Below are positions 1-5,064 of a stretch of 5,064 bases of DNA, in pieces. Location of the stretch: contig DAHXMQ010000181.1 of NCBI GenBank assembly GCA_027371625.1, positions 1-5,064 of the forward strand, given 5' to 3'. The stretch's first letter is position 1. Every line of letters begins with the position of its first letter. The notes under the pieces were generated by a model. It was not told the DNA's origin. It did not search any database and saw nothing but the letters and a program-made list of their open reading frames with translations. The translations under genes and the position numbers were made by a program. The stretch comes from Candidatus Methanoperedentaceae archaeon (lineage in GTDB: Archaea > Halobacteriota > Methanosarcinia > Methanosarcinales > Methanoperedenaceae).

Positions 1-99
1 CCAGCATGAATCCGTATGCATGAACAAAAAAATGTCTGAAAGTTAAATATTTATAAAGTTTGTTGGATAATTCTTCCGATATTATTCCTGAAGATAATG
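1..99. repeat. Direct repeat copy 1: HEPN gene fragment at window edge
   Basis: This stretch is identical to 994-1092 (constant offset 993); the match stops at base 100 (g here, a at 1093). It may continue left of the window. Read on the minus strand it encodes the core of a HEPN domain, including the RHFFVHAY active-site motif. In the HEPN frame it is preceded by stops at 106-104 and 103-101, so this copy cannot be translated as part of an intact HEPN protein from upstream. It is either a truncated duplicate of the HEPN gene or an assembly overlap. The sequence identity is directly visible; the origin is inference. Confidence 0.95.
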
Positions 100-107
100 G
101 CTATTAT

Positions 108-157
108 GATGAAACGCGTCTCGGCGATAGATTAATGTTATTTATAGACGTTTCATC
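108..157. repeat. Inverted repeat upstream of the caspase-like gene
   Basis: GATGAAACG at 108-116 is the reverse complement of CGTTTCATC at 149-157, with a 32-base spacer. The similarity extends imperfectly: an AGACG/CGTCT pairing with a 2-base offset on the inner side, and ATG/CAT with one extra base on the outer side. The candidate TATA box of the downstream gene lies inside the loop. It could be an operator, a rearrangement scar or chance; nothing in the sequence decides between them. Confidence 0.4.
138..146 (+). promoter_or_regulatory. Candidate TATA box (box A) for the caspase-like gene
   Basis: TTATTTATA resembles the archaeal box A. With the usual spacing of about 25 bases, transcription would start near 168-170, only a few bases before the ATG at 174. 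That predicts a nearly leaderless transcript and fits the lack of a Shine-Dalgarno sequence there. Inference from spacing and composition only. Confidence 0.4.
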
Positions 158-173
158 CATATCAAAATAGTTC

Positions 174-884
174 ATGCCTCCGATAACCCGCACCGCCCCT
201 CGATATGACATGCTTTTCAGCGACGGCAGATTCAATGGAACCCTTCTCATAGGACCAGACCCGCTGGGCGAGAATTTTGACTATGAGGTTTTTGTGGAGG
301 CGAGGAGAAAATTGAGGGATATCGGTCTTGAGATGACCAATGGCAAAAGGGGTCTTGAGGAATACAAAAAAACATTCAGTTTTAACGGCAGCAGCATAGA
401 AGCGCGGATAAGGCTCGTGCTCGGGCGAAATTACAGCGGCGACCTGTGTGAATTATGGCGTGAAACTCTCACAAATGAGGATTTCATATACCTGAAAACG
501 CATGCAGGACTTGGCAGCCACATCAGCCTGACCAAAGATGCCAGATATTTTACCGATGCCATGAAGGAAGGATCTGACAAGCCAAGAAAACAATATCAGT
601 TGTTCTATTTTGACTGCTGCAAGAGCGAAATGTATTACAAGCAGGTTCTGCGTGATTATGCTGAGGATGACGCAGACCTTATCCTCCATAAATGGTTCTG
701 CGATTACAGGATAATAGGACCTGTTGCAGTGCTCATCGATGAACTGATGAACGGCTCCAACTTTAAGACCATTGTTTCAAGAATGAACGATGAATACGGC
801 ATCCCGCATTTTGATGTGGATGATAAGCCAGAGGATATGAGGCTGGACAGGAAGATGGTTACGTATTCCATAGGCCAAAGATAA
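174..884 (+). CDS. Orphan protein resembling a caspase-fold cysteine peptidase
   Basis: A 236-residue soluble protein with no signal peptide or membrane segment. I do not recognise a named family. A hydrophobic strand at about 23-27 (TLLIG) and another at about 103-108 leads into THAGLGSH (H110). A third strand, YQLFYFD at 141-147, leads into CCKS (C148, C149). A strand ending in His-x-Gly-x-Gly followed by a strand ending in Asp-Cys or Ala-Cys is the layout of clan CD (caspase, gingipain, clostripain) His/Cys dyads. By memory it resembles uncharacterised bacterial proteins with a GHSGLG motif. H110 with C148 or C149 is the proposed dyad. Substrate and role are unknown. The ATG at 174 was chosen because an in-frame TAG at 168-170 blocks extension and a TATA-like box lies at the right distance; no Shine-Dalgarno is seen. 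The in-frame stretch upstream (102-167) also reads like protein, so the gene could be truncated at its 5' end. It converges on the HEPN pseudogene with an 11-base gap. I am fairly sure it is coding and moderately sure of the fold. Confidence 0.6.
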   Translation: MPPITRTAPRYDMLFSDGRFNGTLLIGPDPLGENFDYEVFVEARRKLRDIGLEMTNGKRGLEEYKKTFSFNGSSIEARIRLVLGRNYSGDLCELWRETLTNEDFIYLKTHAGLGSHISLTKDARYFTDAMKEGSDKPRKQYQLFYFDCCKSEMYYKQVLRDYAEDDADLILHKWFCDYRIIGPVAVLIDELMNGSNFKTIVSRMNDEYGIPHFDVDDKPEDMRLDRKMVTYSIGQR

Positions 885-895
885 TAGTATATTTT

Positions 896-1188
896 CTATG
901 AATCCCATTCTTTTAAAAAATTTTCTATTTCCAATAGAAATTGTTGCCAGACATCAGGTATATCATCAGCCAGGCATTCAAGTTCGTTTTCATCCAGCAT
1001 GAATCCGTATGCATGAACAAAAAAATGTCTGAAAGTTAAATATTTATAAAGTTTGTTGGATAATTCTTCCGATATTATTCCTGAAGATAATGATTTATTT
1101 AAAAGGTCTTTATGCCATTTGTCAGATTTTGGTATCTCTATATTTCTTGAGAGCAGAATTTGTTTTAGAATACTGTCAGTTCATCCAT
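896..1188 (-). pseudogene. HepT-like HEPN toxin gene, frameshifted near its start
   Basis: On the minus strand the frame ending at TAG 898-896 encodes an all-alpha HEPN domain with LYKYLTFRHFFVHAYGF. This contains RX4HXY (R, four residues, H-A-Y), the RNase motif of HepT toxins, whose tyrosine is the residue AMPylated by MntA in characterised pairs. The expected ATG at 1188-1186 (MDELT...) sits 4 bases before the MNT stop, the usual overlapping arrangement. That frame hits TAA at 1167-1165. The HEPN frame has no good start of its own, because a TGA at 1183-1181 precedes it. One base appears to be missing around 1172-1180; restoring it gives a protein of about 97 residues, a normal HEPN size. 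As written the gene is broken. A sequencing or assembly error is the alternative. Bases 994-1092 are the duplicated segment. Confidence 0.75.
994..1092. repeat. Direct repeat copy 2, inside the HEPN gene
   Basis: Exact 99-base match to 1-99. This copy lies inside the HEPN reading frame and carries its RX4HXY catalytic motif, so it is the parental context. The bases on its left (HEPN C-terminal part, 896-993) have no counterpart in the window because copy 1 begins at base 1. Confidence 0.95.
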
Positions 1189-1490
1189 AGATTCGTATTC
1201 CTCTTTTTTCTACAAGCTTGTTGAATAACGATTTCTTGGAAAGGTCGATGAGATCCACAGGTTTTGACAGATTCTTAAATAATTCTGCATAAAAAATCAA
1301 AGAATAGCCCTGGTTCAAGCCCTTTTACACCGATGTCTATGTCATTTGATTCTCTATCTTTTCGAGTCGAAGAGCCGAATAGAATTACAGAGGAGACTTT
1401 ATATTTTTTAGCGTATTTTATGATGATTTCTTTATCTTTTTCTGATATCACTCCGGTTGCCTCCTTCATCAATCCGCGTTTGATATTCAT
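1181..1490 (-). pseudogene. MntA-like minimal nucleotidyltransferase antitoxin, frameshifted
   Basis: The minus-strand frame from ATG 1490 encodes a helical N-terminus, then VSSVILFGSS with the pol-beta nucleotidyltransferase signature GSX9DXD (G39, S40, D50, D52). These proteins transfer AMP to a HEPN partner and silence it. The frame leaves the family pattern after FFDF and stops early, giving only 71 residues. Removing one T from a run of six (1291-1296) restores a continuous frame through KPVDLIDL, which supplies the expected third acidic strand, to TGA at 1183-1181. The repaired product is about 102 residues, normal for the family. It overlaps the HEPN start, so the two genes form one toxin-antitoxin operon. 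The run of six T suggests replication slippage, a sequencing error or, less likely, programmed slippage. M8 (ATG at 1469) is an alternative start. Confidence 0.8.
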
Positions 1491-1522
1491 CCTTTCGCAT
1501 ACTTCAAATCCCTTTTATCACC

Positions 1523-1531
1523 ATTTTTAAA
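1523..1531 (-). promoter_or_regulatory. Candidate TATA box for the MNT-HEPN operon
   Basis: On the minus strand TTTAAAAAT resembles archaeal box A. The predicted transcription start is near 1501, about 10 bases before the MNT ATG at 1490. A second TATA-like element, ATTATATACT (1550-1541), lies just upstream. Inference from sequence and spacing only. Confidence 0.4.
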
Positions 1532-1586
1532 GGCAGCAATAGTATATAATTCCTTCATTTAGGCATTCAGGCAAACGATGGAATAG

Positions 1587-1604
1587 TTATATATCATTAA
1601 ATAT
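1587..1604 (+). promoter_or_regulatory. Candidate TATA box(es) for the PAC2-AbrB operon
   Basis: Two overlapping candidates are seen: TTATATAT at 1587-1594 and TTAAATAT at 1597-1604. They predict transcription starts near 1615-1628, downstream of the ATG at 1607 and upstream of the ATG at 1640. This supports 1640 as the true start of the PAC2 gene. The region is divergent from the MNT-HEPN promoter. Confidence 0.5.
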
Positions 1605-1639
1605 AGATGCATAGAGCGCTTTTAACACAGGAAAACGAT

Positions 1640-2389
1640 ATGGAAATACGATTCTTAAATAAACCTGAGATGTCAAACCCCCGCATGCTTGTTGGTCTTC
1701 CGGGTATGGGCATGGTTGCCAAGAGCACCGTCAACTATTTTATGGAATTCCTGAAACCTGAATTGTTCGCTGATATTCCAACGCCATTTCTTTCACCTTC
1801 TATGGCAGTATTTGAAAAAGGTCTGGTTGTGCCATTGGATAGGGACATAAGCCCTTTTAGGTTCTACTATTCGGCGAAGGAAAACATCATATTGTTCTCA
1901 GGCGACATCCAGTTTGGCTATATCACAAAGGACAACGAGCTTGCGGAGAAAATAGCCGAGGTGGCGGCGCTTTGCGGGGTTGATATCATCTATACGGTAA
2001 TTGCAACGCATGTGCCGAGATATGTTGAGGAGCCCGAGGTTTTCGGGGTTGCAACCTCGCCAGAACTTTTGCAATTTTTAGAGAGTAAGGGCGTGAGGAT
2101 AGCAGAGGGCAACCTTAAAATAAGCGGGGTTAATGGGCTTGTTATAGAATATGCAATGCGAAAAGGAATGAAAGGGATAGCGCTGCTCAGCGAGACTGCT
2201 TTTCCAGAGGCGTTGGATATAAAAGCATGTCATGCCGGAATAAAAAAAGTTTCAGAGCTTCTTGGTATCGACATCGATTTGAGCAGGATCGAGATTGAAA
2301 CAAAGAAATTCGATGAAGGTTTTAAGAAGTATTTGAAGGATATCCAGGAAAAAAAGAGAAAAGATGAGGATCTTGGATATTTTGGCTGA
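1640..2389 (+). CDS. PAC2-family protein (proteasome assembly chaperone-like)
   Basis: Cytoplasmic protein of 249 residues from ATG 1640. The N-terminal motif LVGLPGMGMVA (17-27) and the later GVNGLVIEYA (163-172) and LLSET (182-186) are the conserved glycine-rich pieces of archaeal PAC2 proteins (COG2047/PbaA-PbaB relatives). The eukaryotic PAC2 relatives help assemble the 20S proteasome; the job of most archaeal members is unproven. The tail from about 220 is charged, helical and probably extended. It ends GYFG, so it lacks a clean HbYX proteasome-docking motif because the tyrosine is one position too early. The start at 1640 is preferred over the in-frame ATG at 1607: AGGA lies at 1629-1632, and the TATA candidates would start transcription after 1607. 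The longer form would have 260 residues. It is followed after 12 bases by an AbrB-like gene, so the two are probably co-transcribed. Confidence 0.88.
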   Translation: MEIRFLNKPEMSNPRMLVGLPGMGMVAKSTVNYFMEFLKPELFADIPTPFLSPSMAVFEKGLVVPLDRDISPFRFYYSAKENIILFSGDIQFGYITKDNELAEKIAEVAALCGVDIIYTVIATHVPRYVEEPEVFGVATSPELLQFLESKGVRIAEGNLKISGVNGLVIEYAMRKGMKGIALLSETAFPEALDIKACHAGIKKVSELLGIDIDLSRIEIETKKFDEGFKKYLKDIQEKKRKDEDLGYFG

Positions 2390-2401
2390 AAAGGTGATGA
2401 T

Positions 2402-2563
2402 ATGGGCGAAGTAGTGAAACTTCAAAAATCAGGTGAGAGCCTGATAATTACCATACCTGTGGAGATATGCGAGCAGTTAAACCTGTGCGATGGGTCAGAG
2501 GTTGAGCTTGAGCCTTTTACCTGCGCAGGTGAGATGGGGCTGCGGATAAGACCGAAAAAATGA
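2402..2563 (+). CDS. Small AbrB/SpoVT (MazE-like) domain protein
   Basis: A 53-residue protein starting MGEVVKLQKSGESLIITIP. The pattern 'V-K-L-x-K-S-G-x-S-L-x-x-T-I-P' followed by a short helix and 'G-S-E-V-E-L' is the swapped-hairpin AbrB/MazE DNA-binding domain, which normally acts as a dimer. It covers the whole protein, with no extra domain. A strong Shine-Dalgarno, GGTGA (2393-2397), lies just before the ATG. An ATG at 2397 in another frame is not used for this product. It starts 12 bases after the PAC2 stop, so it is probably the second gene of that operon and may autoregulate it. It could instead be an antitoxin, but no toxin gene follows. Two or three cysteines (C23, C29, C41) are notable in so small a domain but have no clear meaning. 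Confidence 0.85.
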   Translation: MGEVVKLQKSGESLIITIPVEICEQLNLCDGSEVELEPFTCAGEMGLRIRPKK

Positions 2564-2626
2564 GATAACTGCTGCTTATTATCCTGCACTCAAGCCTTCC
2601 TGAAATCCTGATTGCGTCTTCCATGT
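2564..2626. other. Convergent intergenic gap
   Basis: Sixty-three bases between the converging stops of the AbrB-like gene and deoxyhypusine synthase. I see no convincing hairpin plus T-tract for either strand, so transcripts may overlap here. Confidence 0.5.
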
Positions 2627-3547
2627 CTAACGAATACTTTTCGCCGCAGCCACAATTATCGGCAGCGTGATTGTGGCATCGGAATACACTGTAACAGACC
2701 TCGCTTTCTCCCCTATCTTGCCCCAGGAGCGCGCCTCATCGAGCGTTGCGCCTGAGAGACCGCCTGTCTCAGGTCTGTCCATTGTGAGCTGGATAGCGTA
2801 ATCGAACGACCTCGGCGTAACAAGCATGGATTGCAGGATGAAGTTCTTGGGTACCCCTCCTCCCACTATCACAACGCCTGCACGTTTTGCTTCATAGCAT
2901 CTGTCGATCAATCCACGCATATCGTCAAACACATCCACGTTAAGTGGCTTTGTCTGTTTGTATAACCATGCCTGCAAACCAATGATAGAGTCCTGGATAG
3001 CAGGGCAGTACACGGGTACGCGCATATCATACGCGCTTTTCAATATCGAGCTGTCATCATCGAGCGTGGCGCCGATGCGTGAGAGAAGCTCGGTTATCGA
3101 AAGCTTATTGGGAACTTCCCTGAAAACGGACTGCATCTTTTCCTCAAACCGTATGAAATGCTGCTCGGGCAGGAACACATCATAAATCCTGTTAACTGCA
3201 TCGTGTTTTAGCTGGATGTCATCCACAGCATGAGTTCCTTTGTAATGGTGAAGCCCCATCGATTCAATTATGTCATGGACAAGGTTGGCGCCCGTGGTAA
3301 CAAGAATATCAATATTCCCTTCGCGTATCAGGTCGCTTACGATCTGCCTCATGCCGGCAGGAACCATAGCCCCTGCCAAACCGAAGAACTTAGTGCAATC
3401 CTTATCGTTTAACATTTCCCTGTATATTTCTACGGCTTCGCAAAGTCGCCCAGCCCCGAAAGCGCAGCCTGAGAGAGAATCCACAAGCAGGCTTACTGTC
3501 ATGTTCGGGCTTATCTTCGCATGCCTTATGGGTCTTTGGAGTTCCAT
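2627..3547 (-). CDS. dys: Deoxyhypusine synthase (archaeal type)
   Basis: This enzyme makes the first step of hypusine on aIF5A. It transfers an aminobutyl group (from spermidine, or an agmatine-derived group in some archaea) to a lysine, using NAD in the cytoplasm. At 306 residues it is normal for archaeal members. The NAD-binding fold shows KFFGLAGAMVPAG (53-65), TTGANLVHD (84-92), GGGVPKN (229-235) and YSDAT (288-292). The catalytic lysine is K277 in EARSWGKI, equivalent to human K329. The polyamine pocket differs from the human enzyme: by my alignment, positions matching human E136, E137, D243, H288 and D316 are V90, H91, L191, N235 and L264, while E271 (human E323), W275 and K277 are kept. 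This is typical of a euryarchaeal subgroup and may change the donor used. Its ATG lies one base after the cfbE stop with no clear Shine-Dalgarno, which suggests translational coupling. The stop is TAG. Confidence 0.94.
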   Translation of the reverse strand: MELQRPIRHAKISPNMTVSLLVDSLSGCAFGAGRLCEAVEIYREMLNDKDCTKFFGLAGAMVPAGMRQIVSDLIREGNIDILVTTGANLVHDIIESMGLHHYKGTHAVDDIQLKHDAVNRIYDVFLPEQHFIRFEEKMQSVFREVPNKLSITELLSRIGATLDDDSSILKSAYDMRVPVYCPAIQDSIIGLQAWLYKQTKPLNVDVFDDMRGLIDRCYEAKRAGVVIVGGGVPKNFILQSMLVTPRSFDYAIQLTMDRPETGGLSGATLDEARSWGKIGEKARSVTVYSDATITLPIIVAAAKSIR

Positions 3548-3548
3548 A

Positions 3549-4895
3549 TTATCTAAAACATTTTACACAGGATAAAATAGTATCCTTTTTTTGCGTCAGT
3601 TTTTTTGCAAATTCGATCCCGCCGGATAGATCCTCTGCATAATAGATATTATTACCATTAACAAACGGCTTCATCCTCTCGCCTACAAGTACGAGGGCAT
3701 AAAGTTCTTCTGAATGCCCGTGAATAAACCGCTCGACGCTTATTGGGTCAAGCCCTTCGCAGACCTCCTTTGCCTCTTCTCCGAGCACCATGACGATTCT
3801 TCCTCCCTGTACCTGTGCGAACTGCAATGCCTCCTCCGCATTCCGTATATCCAGCCCGGAGTTTGAATTATCTATCATCCTTCTCCCTTCGAGGGATGTA
3901 ATCTTCATGCGTCCTTCTGCGCCGCTGAATCGTACAAGCGCTCTTTCAATAGTATAAGCATCTATATCCATTGCAAGAGCCACGGCAGTTGCGCATACAA
4001 ACGCAGTCTTATACGCATTTATGTCGTAACCCTTGGATTCGGAGATGTGTATCCTGCCATGTTTTTTGTCGAGGAAAAATGCAATTGTATTTTCGTTCTC
4101 GTAATAGACATTGCATGAGGCATCCGCAGACTCGGTGAACGAGATAATCCTTACATCCCTTCTGCATGCTCCGAAAAACCTCAAAGCATCGTTATTAATC
4201 ACAAGTGTACTTCCGGGTTTGGCGTTGAGTATCATCTGGCGCTTGGCATCGCTGGCAAGCCTCGTATTATTCGCGATTTTATAGTCATTGGCTATCGTGG
4301 TTATCACACCGATATCAGCACATCCTGTCCCGCCGAGTGAGATTTCGGATATCAATACATCAAATTCATTTACAATAGTATCCAGTTCCGAGAGGATGCT
4401 TGCAGGCGTTATGCTCAATCCTTTTTTTATTACTTTTCTTGTGCTCCAGTCTTCAACACCCCTGCTTGTGTGCGTGATGACCTTTTTTTCCCCTGATAGA
4501 ATCTCTGCAAGGAGAAGAGAAGTGCTTGTCTTTGCCTTCGTACCAGTTATCTCAATCAGGGTTTTGTCTTTCAGGTTATATCCCGATAATAGCTCCCCTA
4601 CCACCGCGTGGTGTGATAAAACAGGTATGTTGTTTTTTGCAGCATCCACAAGCATGGGATAGTTGCTGTCAAGATGCACAGGCGCAATTATAACATCAAA
4701 ATTCACTGCTTCCAGCGCATTCGTGGAAGTCCTGATACCTTCGCTTTCAAGAGCTTCCAGTTCTTCGGCGCTGAGTGTCTTGTACACATCTATCGCGGCT
4801 ACTTCACTTGCGATTTTCTTAAGTTTTTTTGCTATTGCCGCCCCACCGTGGGTTAAATCAAGTACTGCTACGCGAGATGATCTTTTAAATATCAT
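3549..4895 (-). CDS. cfbE: Coenzyme F430 synthase, Mur-ligase family
   Basis: CfbE catalyses the last step of F430 synthesis: ATP-dependent closure of the six-membered carbocyclic ring on 15,17(3)-seco-F430-17(3)-acid. The product is the nickel cofactor of methyl-coenzyme M reductase. The 448-residue protein has the three Mur-ligase parts. A Rossmann-like N-terminal domain spans about 1-110. The central ATPase has ITGTKAKTS (116-124) and the metal-binding EISLGG (184-189). The C-terminal domain starts near 325 with GAEGRM and DNSNSG (342-347) and ends SCVKCFR. The P-loop has alanine (A121) where MurC-F have glycine (GTNGKTT). The N-terminal length, DUF1727-free C-terminus and lack of peptidoglycan genes argue against a true MurE/MurF or a MurT-type enzyme. 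The ATG overlaps the upstream stop (ATGA, 4895-4892), and the next gene starts one base after its stop, so it sits mid-operon. Assignment rests on motifs and family memory. Confidence 0.88.
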   Translation of the reverse strand: MIFKRSSRVAVLDLTHGGAAIAKKLKKIASEVAAIDVYKTLSAEELEALESEGIRTSTNALEAVNFDVIIAPVHLDSNYPMLVDAAKNNIPVLSHHAVVGELLSGYNLKDKTLIEITGTKAKTSTSLLLAEILSGEKKVITHTSRGVEDWSTRKVIKKGLSITPASILSELDTIVNEFDVLISEISLGGTGCADIGVITTIANDYKIANNTRLASDAKRQMILNAKPGSTLVINNDALRFFGACRRDVRIISFTESADASCNVYYENENTIAFFLDKKHGRIHISESKGYDINAYKTAFVCATAVALAMDIDAYTIERALVRFSGAEGRMKITSLEGRRMIDNSNSGLDIRNAEEALQFAQVQGGRIVMVLGEEAKEVCEGLDPISVERFIHGHSEELYALVLVGERMKPFVNGNNIYYAEDLSGGIEFAKKLTQKKDTILSCVKCFR

Positions 4896-5064
4896 TTTGA
4901 GAGAGCTTCCTTAGCCCTCTTGAACGCAAGTTCTGCCACGAGTTCGTCCGCTCCGAGAGGCTCCGAATAAACAAGCGCTACTTCTTTGCCGTCGAGTTTT
5001 ATTGTGGCTCTCCTGGACTGCCTGCTTACGCCCAGTATTTTTGGTATGTCCTCCATCGTATGAA
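4892..5064 (-). CDS. C-terminal part of an unidentified gene upstream of cfbE
   Basis: A minus-strand frame is open from the window edge (5062) to TGA at 4894-4892. Its last 54 codons start at an ATG (5056-5054), MEDIPKILGVSRQSRRATIK, and continue with a strand (EVALVYS) and an amphipathic helix ending KEALSK. Because the frame stays open to the edge, the ATG may be internal. The stop overlaps the cfbE start by four bases, which means tight translational coupling. By context it could be the end of another F430 gene such as cfbD or cfbC, but I do not recognise the sequence well enough to assign it. It could also be a complete 54-residue protein. Confidence 0.75.
   Translation of the reverse strand, partial: HTMEDIPKILGVSRQSRRATIKLDGKEVALVYSEPLGADELVAELAFKRAKEALSK

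Noticed and set aside
168..170. TAG before the caspase-like gene as a pyrrolysine codon joining two coding stretches
   Set aside because: TAG is used as an ordinary stop for deoxyhypusine synthase (2629-2627) at the family's normal C-terminus and for the HEPN frame, so TAG recoding is unlikely here.
453..689. Minus-strand ORF opposite the caspase-like gene
   Set aside because: A shadow frame with no motif and no promoter or Shine-Dalgarno; the plus strand has clear strand-and-motif structure.
1..1092. The 99-bp repeats as the ends of an insertion sequence or as attachment sites
   Set aside because: There is no transposase or integrase between them, no terminal inverted repeats, and the repeat is ordinary HEPN coding sequence.
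1333..1530. Plus-strand ORF opposite the MNT gene
   Set aside because: It is the antisense of the GSX9DXD region, and its hydrophobic content comes from the complementary A/T-rich codons.
2519..2624. Minus-strand ORF starting MEDAIRIS just after the deoxyhypusine synthase stop
   Set aside because: About 35 codons, lying mostly antisense to the well-supported AbrB-like gene, with no family resemblance.
2958..3575. Plus-strand ORFs opposite deoxyhypusine synthase
   Set aside because: Overlapped by a full-length, well-conserved enzyme on the other strand.
4288..4914. Plus-strand ORFs opposite cfbE
   Set aside because: Shadow frames of the Mur-ligase gene; serine- and proline-rich translations with no recognisable domain.

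Overview
The window most likely comes from a methane-metabolising euryarchaeon, either a methanogen or an anaerobic methanotroph of the Methanosarcinales / Methanoperedens kind. The main evidence is a minus-strand Mur-ligase-like gene that I read as coenzyme F430 synthase (cfbE), since F430 is the cofactor of methyl-coenzyme M reductase. An archaeal-type deoxyhypusine synthase, a PAC2 protein and TATA-box-like promoters also point to Archaea. I cannot name a genus.

Layout. Positions 1-99 are an exact copy of 994-1092, an internal piece of a HEPN-domain gene. Positions 100-173 are a short A/T-rich junction with a candidate TATA box and an inverted repeat. Positions 174-884 (+) encode a 236-residue orphan that resembles a stripped-down caspase-fold peptidase. 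Facing it, 896-1490 (-) holds a minimal nucleotidyltransferase (MNT) plus HEPN pair of the MntA/HepT toxin-antitoxin type, with one frameshift in each gene. A divergent promoter region (about 1491-1639) separates this accessory segment from a two-gene plus-strand operon: a PAC2-family protein (1640-2389) and a 53-residue AbrB/MazE-like DNA-binding protein (2402-2563).

The right half (2627-5064, -) is a tightly packed core operon read right to left. It holds the end of an unidentified gene (4892-5064), cfbE (overlapping it by ATGA) and deoxyhypusine synthase (1 nt after cfbE). The operon converges on PAC2-AbrB over a 63-bp gap with no clear terminator.

How the parts fit: the right side is housekeeping, covering F430 assembly and the hypusine modification of aIF5A. 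The left side is accessory and recently rearranged. It has a decayed toxin-antitoxin pair, a duplicated HEPN segment and the caspase-like orphan. The caspase-like gene and the rearrangement around it are the least described part of the window. The exact 99-bp repeat beginning at base 1 may also be an assembly-graph effect, so the left edge needs caution. I saw no tRNA, rRNA, CRISPR array or insertion sequence.
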